A stretch of DNA of 64,000 nucleotides, from the NCBI GenBank assembly GCA_951812895.1, contig OX638333.1, positions 48,366-112,365 of the forward strand. Reading direction: 5' to 3'. The DNA comes from an uncultured Roseovarius sp. (GTDB lineage Bacteria > Pseudomonadota > Alphaproteobacteria > Rhodobacterales > Rhodobacteraceae). Both the position numbers and the translations under genes were made by a program. Positions 48,906 to 57,317 of the stretch are shown here, piece by piece. The notes under the pieces are model-generated. The model ran no database searches. It had not been told where the DNA came from and was given only the letters and a program-made list of their open reading frames with translations. Positions within the stretch are counted from its first letter, which is position 1. The number at the start of each line of letters is the position of its first letter.

Positions 48906-49600
48906 TTCGATTGACTGATCAATTGCTGTGTTTAATAGACTCTTCTTGCGTGTCATGTGGTTGATTCCTTTCGTCCACTAGGTTGCGCAAGTGGGCGGCT
49001 GCTCTCCAAAGTAGGCCGTCCACTTCTTCCCGATATCGGGGAAGCACTTTGTCACCGACTTGCTCCTTGGTAAGTGCAGTGATCCATTTCAAATTATCCA
49101 ATAGGTCCAACGTTACACCCGAAATCTCGCGGCGAGATTCTTGCTTTTCCTTACTCCAAGGGTGATGGAGCACCTCACCTGTAGACGTGTCCGTGTAGGT
49201 CATTTGAGGATCGGGAGGTTCAAACCCTTCCTTGGTATAGCCACCCGTTTCGTTGCGGACGTAACCCGGTTTTGCACTGCCGATGTTTGCGGTGTTCTGG
49301 GTGTAGGTCGTACCGTTGCGGGTGACCTTTCGCTTCGGCTTATCTTCCAACGGTTGGAAGATATTATCTGTGTTTGGAACACAGATAGCTTTTCGCACAT
49401 CACCCACAAATTTGTTTCCAACACGACACTGGCGGGCGATTTCCCGGTCTGACCACTGCGCCCACTCCGGGTCATTCAATAGGCGGCTAACAGCCTGTCT
49501 CTTGTCCTCATTGGTTCGGCGCGCACCATGTGCGGCATTGGCTCCGACAGAATAAAGTACAGCATTCCGCAACGAGCCTTGCCGAACATCTGCATTGATC
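48906..49600. repeat. parB 3' segment, copy 3 of 3
   Basis: Same 695 bp as 379-1073 and 13530-14224. Starts at the first base outside the IS and ends at the integrase junction. Confidence 0.9.
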
Positions 49601-50073
49601 ATCGCGCGCGTGATCTGGTCGATTGGTACATCAAGCCATTCACCGTCCTTACCGGCATGATTTTGCAGGGTGGACAGGTAGTCGTAGACGGTGTTGGCCG
49701 TTTTCTCTTTGGTGCGTGGGTCAACACGTTCGGTTGTGTGCCTGAGAAATGCCTGTCTAAGGCTGATCTCCTTGGCTTGGGTAACAACAGGGGCAGGCAA
49801 GGCGTGCGTCGCATCAGCGACCCGCTCAGACATCGTGTCTGCCGCCTGCGCGGCTGAGTGCAGGTTCATGGCAGGCCATTTTCCAAGTGTTTTGGATTTT
49901 GTTTTGCCATGCGCAAATTTGACCAGACGCCAAGTTTTGGTTTTTGTGCCGACGTCTAAATACAGGTTTGGGAAGACGCCTTTGCGCTGGTCAGCATAAC
50001 GGTTTGTGCCGGACTTCGAAAACGGCAGTTTGTCGATACTGCCTTCGGTGAACTTGATACGTTGGGTTGCCAT
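48919..50073 (-). pseudogene. Chimeric integrase/ParB gene (copy 2), the only integrase of E1
   Basis: Identical to 392-1546. Integrase residues 1-158 include the DUF4102 arm-binding domain (FTEGSIDKLPFSKSGTNRYA) and the start of the core-binding domain (LRQAFLRHTTERVDPRTKEK). ParB sequence follows from NADVRQGSLRNAVLY. Catalytic domain lost. Its 5' end faces the tRNA fragment 130 bp away, the normal place for a P4-type integrase, so E1 originally carried a working one here. Confidence 0.85.
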
Positions 50074-50202
50074 GGAGGCCTCCATTTTTGCAATTATTTT
50101 GCAATTTTCGTATCAACCACCACCGGGTCTGCTCAACCGAAGTGTCTGTATTTATTAGGTAAAAGCAACATAAGCCACCGTCAGCAACCCAATTTTCCCG
50201 TA

Positions 50203-50247
50203 TTTGTAATCAGTAGGTCCGCGGTTCGAGTCCGTGTGGGGGCACCA
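50203..50247 (+). other. Attachment site: tRNA-Thr(UGU) 3' fragment, boundary of E1 and E2
   Basis: Same 45 bp as 1676-1720. To its left is the integrase chimera of E1, to its right the integrase of E2 (stop codon 75 bp away). It is therefore both the right end of E1 and the left end of E2. Confidence 0.85.
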
Positions 50248-50289
50248 GATCAAAAATAAGATACTGAAATAATTGCATTAATTTCGATT

Positions 50290-50320
50290 GTGGACCGCAT
50301 TGAAATTACACGTGGTCCAC
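50290..50320 (-). terminator. Inverted repeat after the E2 integrase
   Basis: GTGGACC / GGTCCAC arms separated by 17 nt immediately after the integrase stop. Either an intrinsic terminator (T-poor) or an integrase arm site next to att. Confidence 0.4.
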
Positions 50321-50321
50321 A

Positions 50322-51413
50322 TTACCAAGAAAAACCCCGAATCGAACGCATGGCTTCTGCGGCCATTGCGCGGCGTTCTGCGCCTTTGGTATAGATCGCA
50401 GACGTGCTGGGCTGCGTGTGAGAAAGAACAGCCATGATCTGATGTTCGCTGCACCCTTCTTCGGCCAATTGTTCGGCCAAAGCCTTACGGATGCCGTGGG
50501 ATGATCTGCCCTGTAGCCCAGCTTCATCACAGCGCTTTCTGAACCAGTTGCGGTAGCTGTCGGCATTTTTGAACGGATTGCCGTGTTCGTTTAGAATGAA
50601 TGATTCACCAATTCTGGCCACTGCAGTGATAGCTTCACGCAAAGGTGCGGCCATCGGTATTTCCACAAATGCTGCACCGCGTTTCTTTGGCTGCCAAGCC
50701 AGCCACCGGGTGCTGTGGCTTTCAAATTCCTGTTTGCGCCCCAGCCAGATTGCGTCGTTCGATCTGGCCGCTGTGAACATGTGTAGCGTCAGTGCCAGAT
50801 GAGCCATAGTTCCGACCGGATGTACCTCTTTAAATTTGCGCAGGTCTTCTGATGTCCATGGCGTTGCCCCGCCTTGGCTGCGGTGGATCTTCTTTATCCC
50901 GACAAGTGGGTTTACTTCCGCATGGCCAGAATCACATGCCCAATGATACATAGATCGAGCAGCTTTCATCATGTTATCAGCTTCAGCTGGAGTTGCTGCG
51001 CGCGCATCCCGAACCTTCACAAAGGCCGCTGATGGTGCGTTCAAGCTCATTTCACCATATTCATCGCCATCATCGGTTTTGTGTTGGCACAGTCGTGAAA
51101 GAAGGCTCTTGCGTTGGCGCAACGTTGCGGCAGCGGCGTGCTCAGCTTCCACCATGCGTTCCAAGTGCAGAAGATACTTGTCAGTCAGCCACTGAATCGA
51201 CTGGCGTATGGCGGTTGTTTCCGGCTCATACTCCAATTCCAGTCCTGCGCGGGCGCTCCAATAGTGTTCTGAAAACTTGGGGTGATCCATCCCGATATGA
51301 AGGCGAATTTTGCGATTTGGGTGCCCTTCTACTCGCACCCGAATGCGTTTCTTTCCAGATTTCAGTGTTTCAATTGTTAGACCGGGATAGTTCTTACGCA
51401 CATCGCTTACCAT
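50322..51413 (-). CDS. int: Tyrosine integrase of E2
   Basis: 363 residues. Catalytic residues are visible: R217 (FTAARSNDAIWLG), H306-G-I-R309, H332 (AVLSHTQPSTSAI) and nucleophile Y341. Full-length phage integrase next to the att site. As E1 lacks a catalytic integrase and shares the att core, this enzyme might excise E1 or the whole array. Overlaps the next gene by 7 nt. Confidence 0.92.
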   Translation of the reverse strand: MVSDVRKNYPGLTIETLKSGKKRIRVRVEGHPNRKIRLHIGMDHPKFSEHYWSARAGLELEYEPETTAIRQSIQWLTDKYLLHLERMVEAEHAAAATLRQRKSLLSRLCQHKTDDGDEYGEMSLNAPSAAFVKVRDARAATPAEADNMMKAARSMYHWACDSGHAEVNPLVGIKKIHRSQGGATPWTSEDLRKFKEVHPVGTMAHLALTLHMFTAARSNDAIWLGRKQEFESHSTRWLAWQPKKRGAAFVEIPMAAPLREAITAVARIGESFILNEHGNPFKNADSYRNWFRKRCDEAGLQGRSSHGIRKALAEQLAEEGCSEHQIMAVLSHTQPSTSAIYTKGAERRAMAAEAMRSIRGFSW

Positions 51414-51580
51414 TGTTTCGGTTCCGGACTATTGCGCTTATTTTCGGATTCGTCCACTGGACAGCAGATTTTAATCGTTCCGTCCGGTCCGATTTCTACT
51501 GCGGATACCACCAGATTACAGGCTTTCGCGGCCTCCACCGCGCGGGTAATTTCTGCCTTTGTGAACCGCGTTGCTGCCAT
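51407..51580 (-). CDS. Small integrase-adjacent protein
   Basis: 57 residues from MAATRFTKAEITRAVEAAKA, then a strand pair (VVSAVEIGPDGTIKICCP). Similar small proteins commonly sit next to integrases in rhodobacterial prophages. Not a clear excisionase. ATG at 51580 is preferred over 51628. Confidence 0.65.
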   Translation of the reverse strand: MAATRFTKAEITRAVEAAKACNLVVSAVEIGPDGTIKICCPVDESENKRNSPEPKQW

Positions 51581-51581
51581 T

Positions 51582-51902
51582 TTACGCGTTACCTTGCGGC
51601 GTGGACGATAAGAGGTCGCCCCGTTCAAGCAAACGGATCATGGCCTTGCGGCGACGGTCGATCTGGTCGGGTGGATTTGCCTTTGCCTTGATCATTTTGG
51701 CGCTGGCATCCAGTAGTGAGGCAGTGGCGGTGCGATCAACATGCGACAATGCGCCATGACTGATGTCGAACACCATCAGCATCAGGGACCAATAGTTAAC
51801 GCCTGTGACTGCGGAATAGGCCATCAGGAATTGGGCCATATTGGCTTCCAGATTGTTGATCAACTGATCATCTTCCGGGCCGATTTCGATTGTGTTGGTC
51901 AT
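51582..51902 (-). CDS. Hypothetical early protein of E2
   Basis: 106 residues, mainly helical (NLEANMAQFLMAYSAVTGVN, RRRKAMIRLLERGDLL). In the leftward early operon. Unknown. Confidence 0.6.
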   Translation of the reverse strand: MTNTIEIGPEDDQLINNLEANMAQFLMAYSAVTGVNYWSLMLMVFDISHGALSHVDRTATASLLDASAKMIKAKANPPDQIDRRRKAMIRLLERGDLLSSTPQGNA

Positions 51903-51958
51903 CGGTCTTCCTCTGGTTTCCGTCGCTGGCCCCTGTCGCCAAGGGCCAGAAAGAGAAA

Positions 51959-52960
51959 TCAGTTTTCGGGTGTGCCCATGAACGTGGGCAGGCTGGTTTT
52001 GTCTGTCGCCTCTTCGACCGCTTCCTTGAAGGCCGCTTCGAATGCCTTTTCCGGGTTGTAGATCGACAGGATGAACCGTACTTCGCCGCCCAGTTTACGA
52101 TAGCGGAAGCGCACGGGCATCCGGTAAGGTGCGCCGCCCATGAAGACAGGGATGGCGATGATGATCAGGTTCGGGATCTGCAGCGGCTTGCCATCCGGGG
52201 CTTTGTGTTCATTGACAAACTGGATTTCCTGTTCGCCGCTGTCCCGGTTGGTCTTCACCGTCAGGTTACTGGTTTCATGCACCTGAAACTGTTTGGACAT
52301 TGCCAGCAGTTGCTTTAGCTGACCATAGCGCCCTTCGATCTTTTGGGCGGTTTCGATCAGGCGGTTTTCCCATGGTTGGTTCTTGTTGCTAGCACTGCCC
52401 TTCAGGATGGCGGGCGACGGGTCCATGATATCCTTGGCTTGTGCTTCGATGAATTCGCCCAGATCGTCTTTCTTGAGCGGTTCGCCTGACACGCCCATCC
52501 ATGCCTTCCATTCGTCCGACAGCGGAAAGTCGTAGATGGCCCGGTGATGGCAGTGCCGGGCGCTGGAATCGCCAGTAGCCGCAGTTACGTCGACCGCACC
52601 AGCGGCGTGATAGTCGGCAATACAGGTCAGTGTTGGCGCTTCCATGTCGGGATTGGCAAACAGGGCCGATGTTTCGCCTTTGAAACGATTCACCCATGTG
52701 ATCAGGCTTTGCAGGTCAGCCAATTTCGCCGTACCCTTGCGGCGCGCTGGTTTCAGAAATTCCAGCGCATCGCGGCGGTATTTTGAGACATCGACCACAT
52801 CGCGCTTTTCCGGCACCGTGATCAGATCGGCGGCGCTTGGAGTCCAGTCGGGGTCGGCATCCACAATGGTGTGGTGCATCAGCTCCGCCATTACATCGCG
52901 CATGGTTTCTGCCGGGTTTTCGCTGCCTACTACGGCAAGGGTTTCGGTTTTGTCTGACAT
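51959..52960 (-). CDS. DUF2303 family protein (YfdQ-like)
   Basis: 333 residues with TLTCIADYHAAGAVDVTAAT-type segment, HHRAIYDFPLSDEWKAWMGV and PNLIIIAIPVFMGGAPYRMP, features of DUF2303. Common in early operons of prophages; role unknown, possibly DNA metabolism. Confidence 0.8.
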   Translation of the reverse strand: MSDKTETLAVVGSENPAETMRDVMAELMHHTIVDADPDWTPSAADLITVPEKRDVVDVSKYRRDALEFLKPARRKGTAKLADLQSLITWVNRFKGETSALFANPDMEAPTLTCIADYHAAGAVDVTAATGDSSARHCHHRAIYDFPLSDEWKAWMGVSGEPLKKDDLGEFIEAQAKDIMDPSPAILKGSASNKNQPWENRLIETAQKIEGRYGQLKQLLAMSKQFQVHETSNLTVKTNRDSGEQEIQFVNEHKAPDGKPLQIPNLIIIAIPVFMGGAPYRMPVRFRYRKLGGEVRFILSIYNPEKAFEAAFKEAVEEATDKTSLPTFMGTPEN

Positions 52961-52995
52961 GGTCAGTTCCTTTGTTTTTGGGATTGGTTTCGGAG

Positions 52996-53418
52996 TTAAA
53001 CGTCGCGCACTTCACCGGTTTCAGGATCGTGCGGGGTGACATCGCGCACACCGCCGTGCATGCGCTTCATCAACGGGCTGTAGAGCGTCATTTGCCCGTT
53101 TTCGTCGATGAAGGCCGACGCCGATGCGGGTGGCGCTTTGGGGGCGTTGAAACTGGCGGTGGCACCCATGTCCACATCACCCTGCTTGCCAAGGGCATAG
53201 TTCACGGTGATGGTCATCGACCCTTTGCAGCCCTTGGTGCCGTGCAATTCCTTATGGTCCAGCATGTCGATCTGCAGCTGACGGTGGCCTTCCAGAACTT
53301 CGGCAAGGAAATCGCCGCCATCGAACAACGAAAACAGGTGTTCAATGGTGCGGATTGCATAGGGGTCGCGAACGTCTGACACGACAACTTCGGCGGATTC
53401 GTCTTTTTGGTTGGCCAT
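52996..53418 (-). CDS. Hypothetical early protein
   Basis: 140 residues from MANQKDESAEVVVSDVRDPY; beta-rich middle (SMTITVNYALGKQGDVDMGA). Precedes the DUF2303 gene in the operon and is probably its partner. Unknown. Confidence 0.65.
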   Translation of the reverse strand: MANQKDESAEVVVSDVRDPYAIRTIEHLFSLFDGGDFLAEVLEGHRQLQIDMLDHKELHGTKGCKGSMTITVNYALGKQGDVDMGATASFNAPKAPPASASAFIDENGQMTLYSPLMKRMHGGVRDVTPHDPETGEVRDV

Positions 53419-53434
53419 CACGGGCTTGGTCCTT

Positions 53435-53668
53435 TCACTGGTTTAACTTGAGGTAGGCGCGCCCTGCGGCGCTGATTTTCACGAACGCATCCTTGCGGCG
53501 TTCCAGATCGCCGGGGGCGTGGTCGGTCAATTTGGCAAAACCCATGTCGATCAGGCGCATCCACATTTTGCGCACGCCATTGAGCTTCAGTTCGATGGTG
53601 CGGTGTGCCATCAGAGTGTGGAGAAAAATCATTTCGTCATCGTTCAGGGTATCGTCTGGTCTGATCAT
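53435..53668 (-). CDS. Small winged-helix-like protein
   Basis: 77 residues from MIRPDDTLNDDEMIFLHTLM; GFAKLTDHAPGDLERRKDAF and VKISAAGRAYLKLN resemble a winged helix. Possible DNA-binding protein. Confidence 0.6.
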   Translation of the reverse strand: MIRPDDTLNDDEMIFLHTLMAHRTIELKLNGVRKMWMRLIDMGFAKLTDHAPGDLERRKDAFVKISAAGRAYLKLNQ

Positions 53669-53673
53669 TGGGG

Positions 53674-53949
53674 TTACCTTTGGCTTGCGATTTTGCCGGT
53701 CCATGCGTCGAATTCGGTGCGCAGGATCTGAAATTTCTGTTGGGCCGCGTTGCACGTCGTCAGTTGACGGCGGCTGTCGATCTGGCAGCAATCGCGCAGA
53801 TACTGCGCAGCGGCGCTGGTGCTGAACTGCTGCTTTGGCATGCCGCAGCGGCTGGCAGCGAATTGCTGAAATCGCGGATCGTTGCACAGAATGCCCGCCT
53901 GCTGGGCGGGGTTCATGTCATCAAACCGCTGGCGGACAGGCGCGTTCAT
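53674..53949 (-). CDS. Hypothetical protein
   Basis: 91 residues from MNAPVRQRFDDMNPAQQAGI, with three cysteine pairs or singles (ILCNDP, RCGMPK, RDCCQID). Start fixed by ATGA overlap. Unknown. Confidence 0.6.
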   Translation of the reverse strand: MNAPVRQRFDDMNPAQQAGILCNDPRFQQFAASRCGMPKQQFSTSAAAQYLRDCCQIDSRRQLTTCNAAQQKFQILRTEFDAWTGKIASQR

Positions 53950-54305
53950 TCCATCCACTCCAGAATGGTTACGACGAGGCCGTTTTTTTCCATGTCATCC
54001 ATGAAGCGAAGACAGGTTGAGCGCCTGATGCTGATGTCCTGTTGAGTGGCGACCAAAAGAATATCGCCCGCGCGCATGCAGCGGCGTAACGCTTTAAGTG
54101 TAGGGCGGCGTTCTATTCGTCCGCCAGCATCGTGCGCAATCGCGGTAACGTCCGTCCAAACAGAAATTTCCGCTGCTTTTCGAGCGGCATTGGCAGGATC
54201 ACGATCATTGACATAGCCGATGGTGTATCCGCCATTTGGGTTTTTGACGGGATCGTCGTCAAGAAAGCGACGCCGAATGAAGTAAATGGCGCTGCACGAC
54301 TTCAT
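53946..54305 (-). CDS. Small resolvase-like protein
   Basis: 119 residues from MKSCSAIYFIRRRFLDDDPV. The second half (TLKALRRCMRAGDILLVATQ, then ISIRRSTCLRFMDDME) resembles part of serine-resolvase N-domains, but the catalytic Ser motif is not clear. Probably a phage early protein, function unknown. Confidence 0.5.
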   Translation of the reverse strand: MKSCSAIYFIRRRFLDDDPVKNPNGGYTIGYVNDRDPANAARKAAEISVWTDVTAIAHDAGGRIERRPTLKALRRCMRAGDILLVATQQDISIRRSTCLRFMDDMEKNGLVVTILEWME

Positions 54306-54550
54306 GACTTTACACCCACCCGTGCTTTCAGGCCGGGGCATTCCGGGCGCATAGTGCCGCCGGGGCATCCGCAACCGGGCCATTCGGGGCAGTGAAATGT
54401 CGGGGTGTTGTCCGCAATGAGTTTGGGAGTTTTGCTGCGCCCGCGCCGTTTACGGGAAAAGAAGCCGGGAATGGCGAGCAGACCACGCCCGGCCAGTTTA
54501 CCGGCAAACAGGCGATTGCCGGTTGTGGGGAATTGGTGCCGCGCAAACAT
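54302..54550 (-). CDS. Hypothetical protein, Arg/Gly/Cys-rich
   Basis: 82 residues with CPEWPGCGCPGG near the end. Overlaps both neighbours in a tightly packed operon. Unknown. Confidence 0.5.
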   Translation of the reverse strand: MFARHQFPTTGNRLFAGKLAGRGLLAIPGFFSRKRRGRSKTPKLIADNTPTFHCPEWPGCGCPGGTMRPECPGLKARVGVKS

Positions 54551-54912
54551 CAGGTTGCACCTGTGACAGCTGCTGCGCGGACGTTGACAATCTCTTCGGC
54601 GTGATTGCGTGGGTTTTCAAATGGGGGGTAAACGGTGATGAAGCCATCATCCTCTGGAAGTGGTGCCCGTTCGCGGGCCGCTTTTTTCCAGTTGCGAATG
54701 GCCTCACTTAGGGATCTGCCCAATGCGCGAACTTCATGAAGGTCAATCACGAGTGCGGGCATGTCGAAATAGTCGTCGTCACACGGCAGTGGAAATGTTC
54801 CACCCGTTTCCAGTGCTTCATGAACAAATGCATCTTCCTGCCCTGCCATGTCGAGGCATTCGAGGTTCAGAAGGAAGCAGGTCAGGCGGTCAAAGTTGTC
54901 GTGAAAGCTCAT
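54550..54912 (-). CDS. Hypothetical early protein
   Basis: 120 residues from MSFHDNFDRLTCFLLNLECL, acidic, helical. Unknown. Confidence 0.6.
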   Translation of the reverse strand: MSFHDNFDRLTCFLLNLECLDMAGQEDAFVHEALETGGTFPLPCDDDYFDMPALVIDLHEVRALGRSLSEAIRNWKKAARERAPLPEDDGFITVYPPFENPRNHAEEIVNVRAAAVTGAT

Positions 54913-55124
54913 AGCAAACTCCCCTGATTTTTGTCGCGCGGTGCGATTTCTCCCACGGGTTCCAGAATGAGCATCCGCTTGCCGGTTTGATCGGCTACTT
55001 TTTGGGCGGCTTTTGCAGCGTCAGCGCGGGTTTCATACCGGGCGCGCGGTTCTGTCTTGGAGTGTGGGCCGGTGGGTTTCCGGCAGATCATCCAGAAGCG
55101 GGCATATTGGGCAATGTCGGCCAT
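54909..55124 (-). CDS. Hypothetical early protein
   Basis: 71 residues from MADIAQYARFWMICRKPTGP, with RYETRADAAKAAQKVADQTG, a strand-helix pattern. Start set by a 1-nt overlap with the upstream gene. Confidence 0.6.
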   Translation of the reverse strand: MADIAQYARFWMICRKPTGPHSKTEPRARYETRADAAKAAQKVADQTGKRMLILEPVGEIAPRDKNQGSLL

Positions 55125-55363
55125 CAGAGTGCTGGCCCGTCTGGAATGTCGCCATCGGCAATCATAACCAATGCGTAGATTGCGCTGCGCACCTGTTCCG
55201 TAGTGCGCGCGATGACTGCAAAGCCGCAAGTGGGGCAGGTGGCGCTGCAGCCATCTTTGAAATGGCCCTTGTTGCTGGCCGTCCCGATAGTCAACTGCGT
55301 TCGTATGGGCATTTCGCCAGCACCGCAGTTAATCCACCCGGATGTGCAATATGGGCAGAGCAT
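55124..55363 (-). CDS. Zinc-ribbon protein
   Basis: 79 residues from MLCPYCTSGWINCGAGE, with a second pair in SATCPTCGFAV. Two CxxC knuckles suggest zinc binding. Early operon. Confidence 0.65.
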   Translation of the reverse strand: MLCPYCTSGWINCGAGEMPIRTQLTIGTASNKGHFKDGCSATCPTCGFAVIARTTEQVRSAIYALVMIADGDIPDGPAL

Positions 55364-55527
55364 CACGTGCCCGCCCCTTTGTCGGCAACTGTCGCCTTTA
55401 CCCGGTGCTGATAGAAGGTCTGCCCCCGTGCAGATTTGAGTGCAGCCCATGCCAGAATGCGCAGACCTATGCCGTGATTGGCGTTGGGTTTTCCGACGAT
55501 ATCGCGAACTTCTTGGGATAAAGGCAT
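55363..55527 (-). CDS. First gene of E2 leftward operon
   Basis: 54 residues (MPLSQEVRDIVGKPNANHGI, ending VADKGAGT). Starts about 26 bp from the first promoter -10, with TGATG coupling to the next gene. Unknown. Confidence 0.55.
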   Translation of the reverse strand: MPLSQEVRDIVGKPNANHGIGLRILAWAALKSARGQTFYQHRVKATVADKGAGT

Positions 55528-55552
55528 TGTTGACTCCAGTTAGCTTCATTTA

Positions 55553-55611
55553 TGCATATCGACAAAACGTCGAGTGTCAACATAAAATATCGAAGAAACG
55601 TCGATTGACAA
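55553..55611 (-). promoter_or_regulatory. E2 leftward promoters with two operators
   Basis: Two 15-bp palindromes, TCGACAAAACGTCGA (55559-55573) and TCGAAGAAACGTCGA (55590-55604). Each fills the spacer of a leftward promoter: TTGACA (55580-55575) with TATGCA (55558-55553), and TTGTCA (55611-55606) with TATTTT (55589-55584). Repressor binding would shut both. Confidence 0.75.
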
Positions 55612-55736
55612 TGCGTGCAAAAGACTGCCAGATGCAATCTGGGGGTGAAGAAAAGAGAATTTACGATGAATTATGATTTAGAAGAACGGCTGCTTTTCGC
55701 CGTCGCACGTATTCTCAGAGTTTCCGTTGATACCGC

Positions 55737-56024
55737 TTACTCTTGGTTGCCGGTTAGGTGTTGCATGAGAGTGTTGGCCAGCGGTTCCGGCAGCTCTGTC
55801 AGCCGCCCGCGATAGAGGAAATCCATTGAAACCCCCCATCGTTCTGCAATCCTGTAAGCCATATCAGCCTTGAGTGGTTTCAGGCCTTTTTCAATTCGAC
55901 CGTAGCTGGTGGCGTCGATCTGAACTGAATCTGCGAATTCAGCGCGTGTTTTATCGTGATGCAATCTAAGAGCATATAAGCGCTTGCCTACTGCAATGGG
56001 GTGAAACGGGCTGTGTGTACTCAT
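55737..56024 (-). CDS. E2 repressor (XRE family)
   Basis: 95 residues. HTH (KTRAEFADSVQIDATSYGRI) followed by EKGLKPLKADMAYRIAERWG. Lies between the two operator pairs, so it should bind the TCGAcgAAACGTCGA sites. No peptidase domain. Confidence 0.75.
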   Translation of the reverse strand: MSTHSPFHPIAVGKRLYALRLHHDKTRAEFADSVQIDATSYGRIEKGLKPLKADMAYRIAERWGVSMDFLYRGRLTELPEPLANTLMQHLTGNQE

Positions 56025-56064
56025 GACAAAACTCCAAAGGATATGATCAGTTTTGCCCTTTGAT

Positions 56065-56127
56065 TCGAAGAATCGTCTATCGGAGTTTTATCAAGTATTG
56101 ACATATCGACGAAACGTCGATTTATGT
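56065..56127 (+). promoter_or_regulatory. E2 rightward promoter with operators
   Basis: TCGACGAAACGTCGA (56106-56120) lies in the spacer after TTGACA (56098-56103), with a weak -10 around TTTATG. A second, degenerate site (TCGAAGAATCGTCTA) is at 56065-56079, close to the repressor start. Mirrors the leftward operators. Confidence 0.7.
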
Positions 56128-56134
56128 GGATACT

Positions 56135-56383
56135 ATGAAGAAAGTTTCCAGCATTCAGGAATTGATTAACTTGTGGCCGACGCGATCTTCGTTGGCTGAC
56201 GATGTCAACGCCGTTGCGGGGCACAGTGCCGTCAGTGTTTCGCAGGTACACAAATGGGCCGAGCGCGGATCTATCGCCGCCATTTACCATCAGTATGTCC
56301 TGACAGCCGCTGAACGCCGTGACTATCCGGTGACCGCTGCCTTGCTGGTTGAATTGCACGCACCCAAGGAGAAGGCCGCATAA
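56135..56383 (+). CDS. Cro-like protein of E2
   Basis: 82 residues from MKKVSSIQELINLWPTRSSL, with VAGHSAVSVSQVHKWAERGS, a clear Cro/HTH segment found in many rhodobacterial phages. First gene of the rightward operon; GTG at 56126 is an alternative start. Leader very short. Confidence 0.7.
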   Translation: MKKVSSIQELINLWPTRSSLADDVNAVAGHSAVSVSQVHKWAERGSIAAIYHQYVLTAAERRDYPVTAALLVELHAPKEKAA

Positions 56384-56455
56384 TGTTTCAAATCCCAGTT
56401 TCATCCTTCGAAGATCGCACAGTTCTGACGATCTGCACAGGAAACGAGGTTTCCC

Positions 56456-56896
56456 ATGTCTGATCCTGTTACCCATGGCATCTTCGACGGGCTGGTGCGG
56501 CGCGCAGGCGGTGTTGAGGCGGTCGCAGCGGTATTGGAGGCCCGCTACGGCAAGGGCTGTAAGGGCACAGTTTCCAAAATGTGTTCCGGGCATATTGGCG
56601 TCACAATAGATGCGGCAGAAGCTCTGGAAGATTTTGTAGGGGCATTTCCTCTGACCAATCGTCTTTTTGAACGCACGGGCCGGGAAGGTGTGCGCGTTGG
56701 TTGCCTAAAGGAACTGGCGGCGCAAAGTTCCATCGCAACAGGGCGGGCACACTCTGCCCTGATCCGGGCCTTTTCGTACAAAAGCCCCGGCGGAGAACGT
56801 ATTACCGCCGAAGAGCGTGCCGAAGTCATCGCAGAAATGCGCGCCGCCCGTCAGGTGTTGACGGACATCATTGAGGCGGCGGAGGCGGCAGGCTGA
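56456..56896 (+). CDS. CII-like phage regulator
   Basis: 146 residues. GGVEAVAAVLEARYGKGCKG and TVSKMCSGHIGVTIDAAEAL match an HTH, followed by a helical C-terminus (AEERAEVIAEMRAARQVLTD). Position after Cro fits a CII-type activator. Confidence 0.65.
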   Translation: MSDPVTHGIFDGLVRRAGGVEAVAAVLEARYGKGCKGTVSKMCSGHIGVTIDAAEALEDFVGAFPLTNRLFERTGREGVRVGCLKELAAQSSIATGRAHSALIRAFSYKSPGGERITAEERAEVIAEMRAARQVLTDIIEAAEAAG

Positions 56897-56919
56897 TGTC
56901 GGAGGATGTAGCGGTTGGA

Positions 56920-57228
56920 TTAGTTCTTAGGGAAATCAATGAAACGCGCATCCGGGTTCAGCACGCAATACGTCAGGATGTCCTTGTCCGATATGTCGCT
57001 ACTGACTTCAACGCCGTTCATAAAAGTAAATGCCAGCATTGCGATGGTGATTTGACTGGTCGATTGGGTGCCGCCGATAGACTCGATGGCGTCAATTACA
57101 GTTTCGCAAGGCATCGTGGTCGTCATGTACTTTATTGTGTCGCCAATGAAAGCGGAATCGATATCGCGCGCGGATGCGTTGGTTGCGAGGGACGCGGTCA
57201 CAAAGGTAATTATGGCCAATCGCTTCAT
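56920..57228 (-). CDS. Small periplasmic protein, antisense to operon
   Basis: 102 residues with a good signal peptide (MKRLAIITFVTASLATNASA) and a helical soluble part with two cysteines. It opposes all neighbours. The same DNA has a plus-strand frame (56896-57321, 141 residues) that overlaps both neighbours by TGATG and ATGA. I favour this exported protein as a cargo insertion, but the plus frame cannot be excluded. Confidence 0.6.
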   Translation of the reverse strand: MKRLAIITFVTASLATNASARDIDSAFIGDTIKYMTTTMPCETVIDAIESIGGTQSTSQITIAMLAFTFMNGVEVSSDISDKDILTYCVLNPDARFIDFPKN

Positions 57229-57317
57229 CTGAATTCCCTATCCTACGCTCAATCTATGATTGACAGCATACGCGCCGTGCTTCCGGTGTCCAGCGGGTTG
57301 AACAAAGGGGGTGCGCA

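Larger units (their letters stand above)
1721..50247. mobile_element. Prophage E1 (lambdoid siphovirus-like, att to att)
   Basis: Bounded by two identical tRNA-Thr 3' fragments. It contains lysis, tail, head, terminase, replication, recombination and immunity modules in a lambdoid order, so most of a phage is present. Signs of decay are a catalytically dead integrase at the right end, an insertion sequence next to it and a cargo island inside the tail genes. Whether it can still form particles is unknown. Confidence 0.85.
48528..50247. repeat. Long direct repeat, right copy
   Basis: Matches 1-1720. In the right copy it starts within the transposase gene only because the window begins there. 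Ends at the CCA of the tRNA fragment. Confidence 0.9.

Noticed and set aside
46309-48913. Target-site duplication of the transposon
   Set aside because: The flanks are TTTCTAAA and TTCGATTG, which do not match; the flanks were rearranged.
55666-55815. Plus-strand frame starting MNYDLEERLLFAVARI opposite the E2 repressor end
   Set aside because: Half of it is antisense to the repressor and the second half has shadow-like composition; no good ribosome site.
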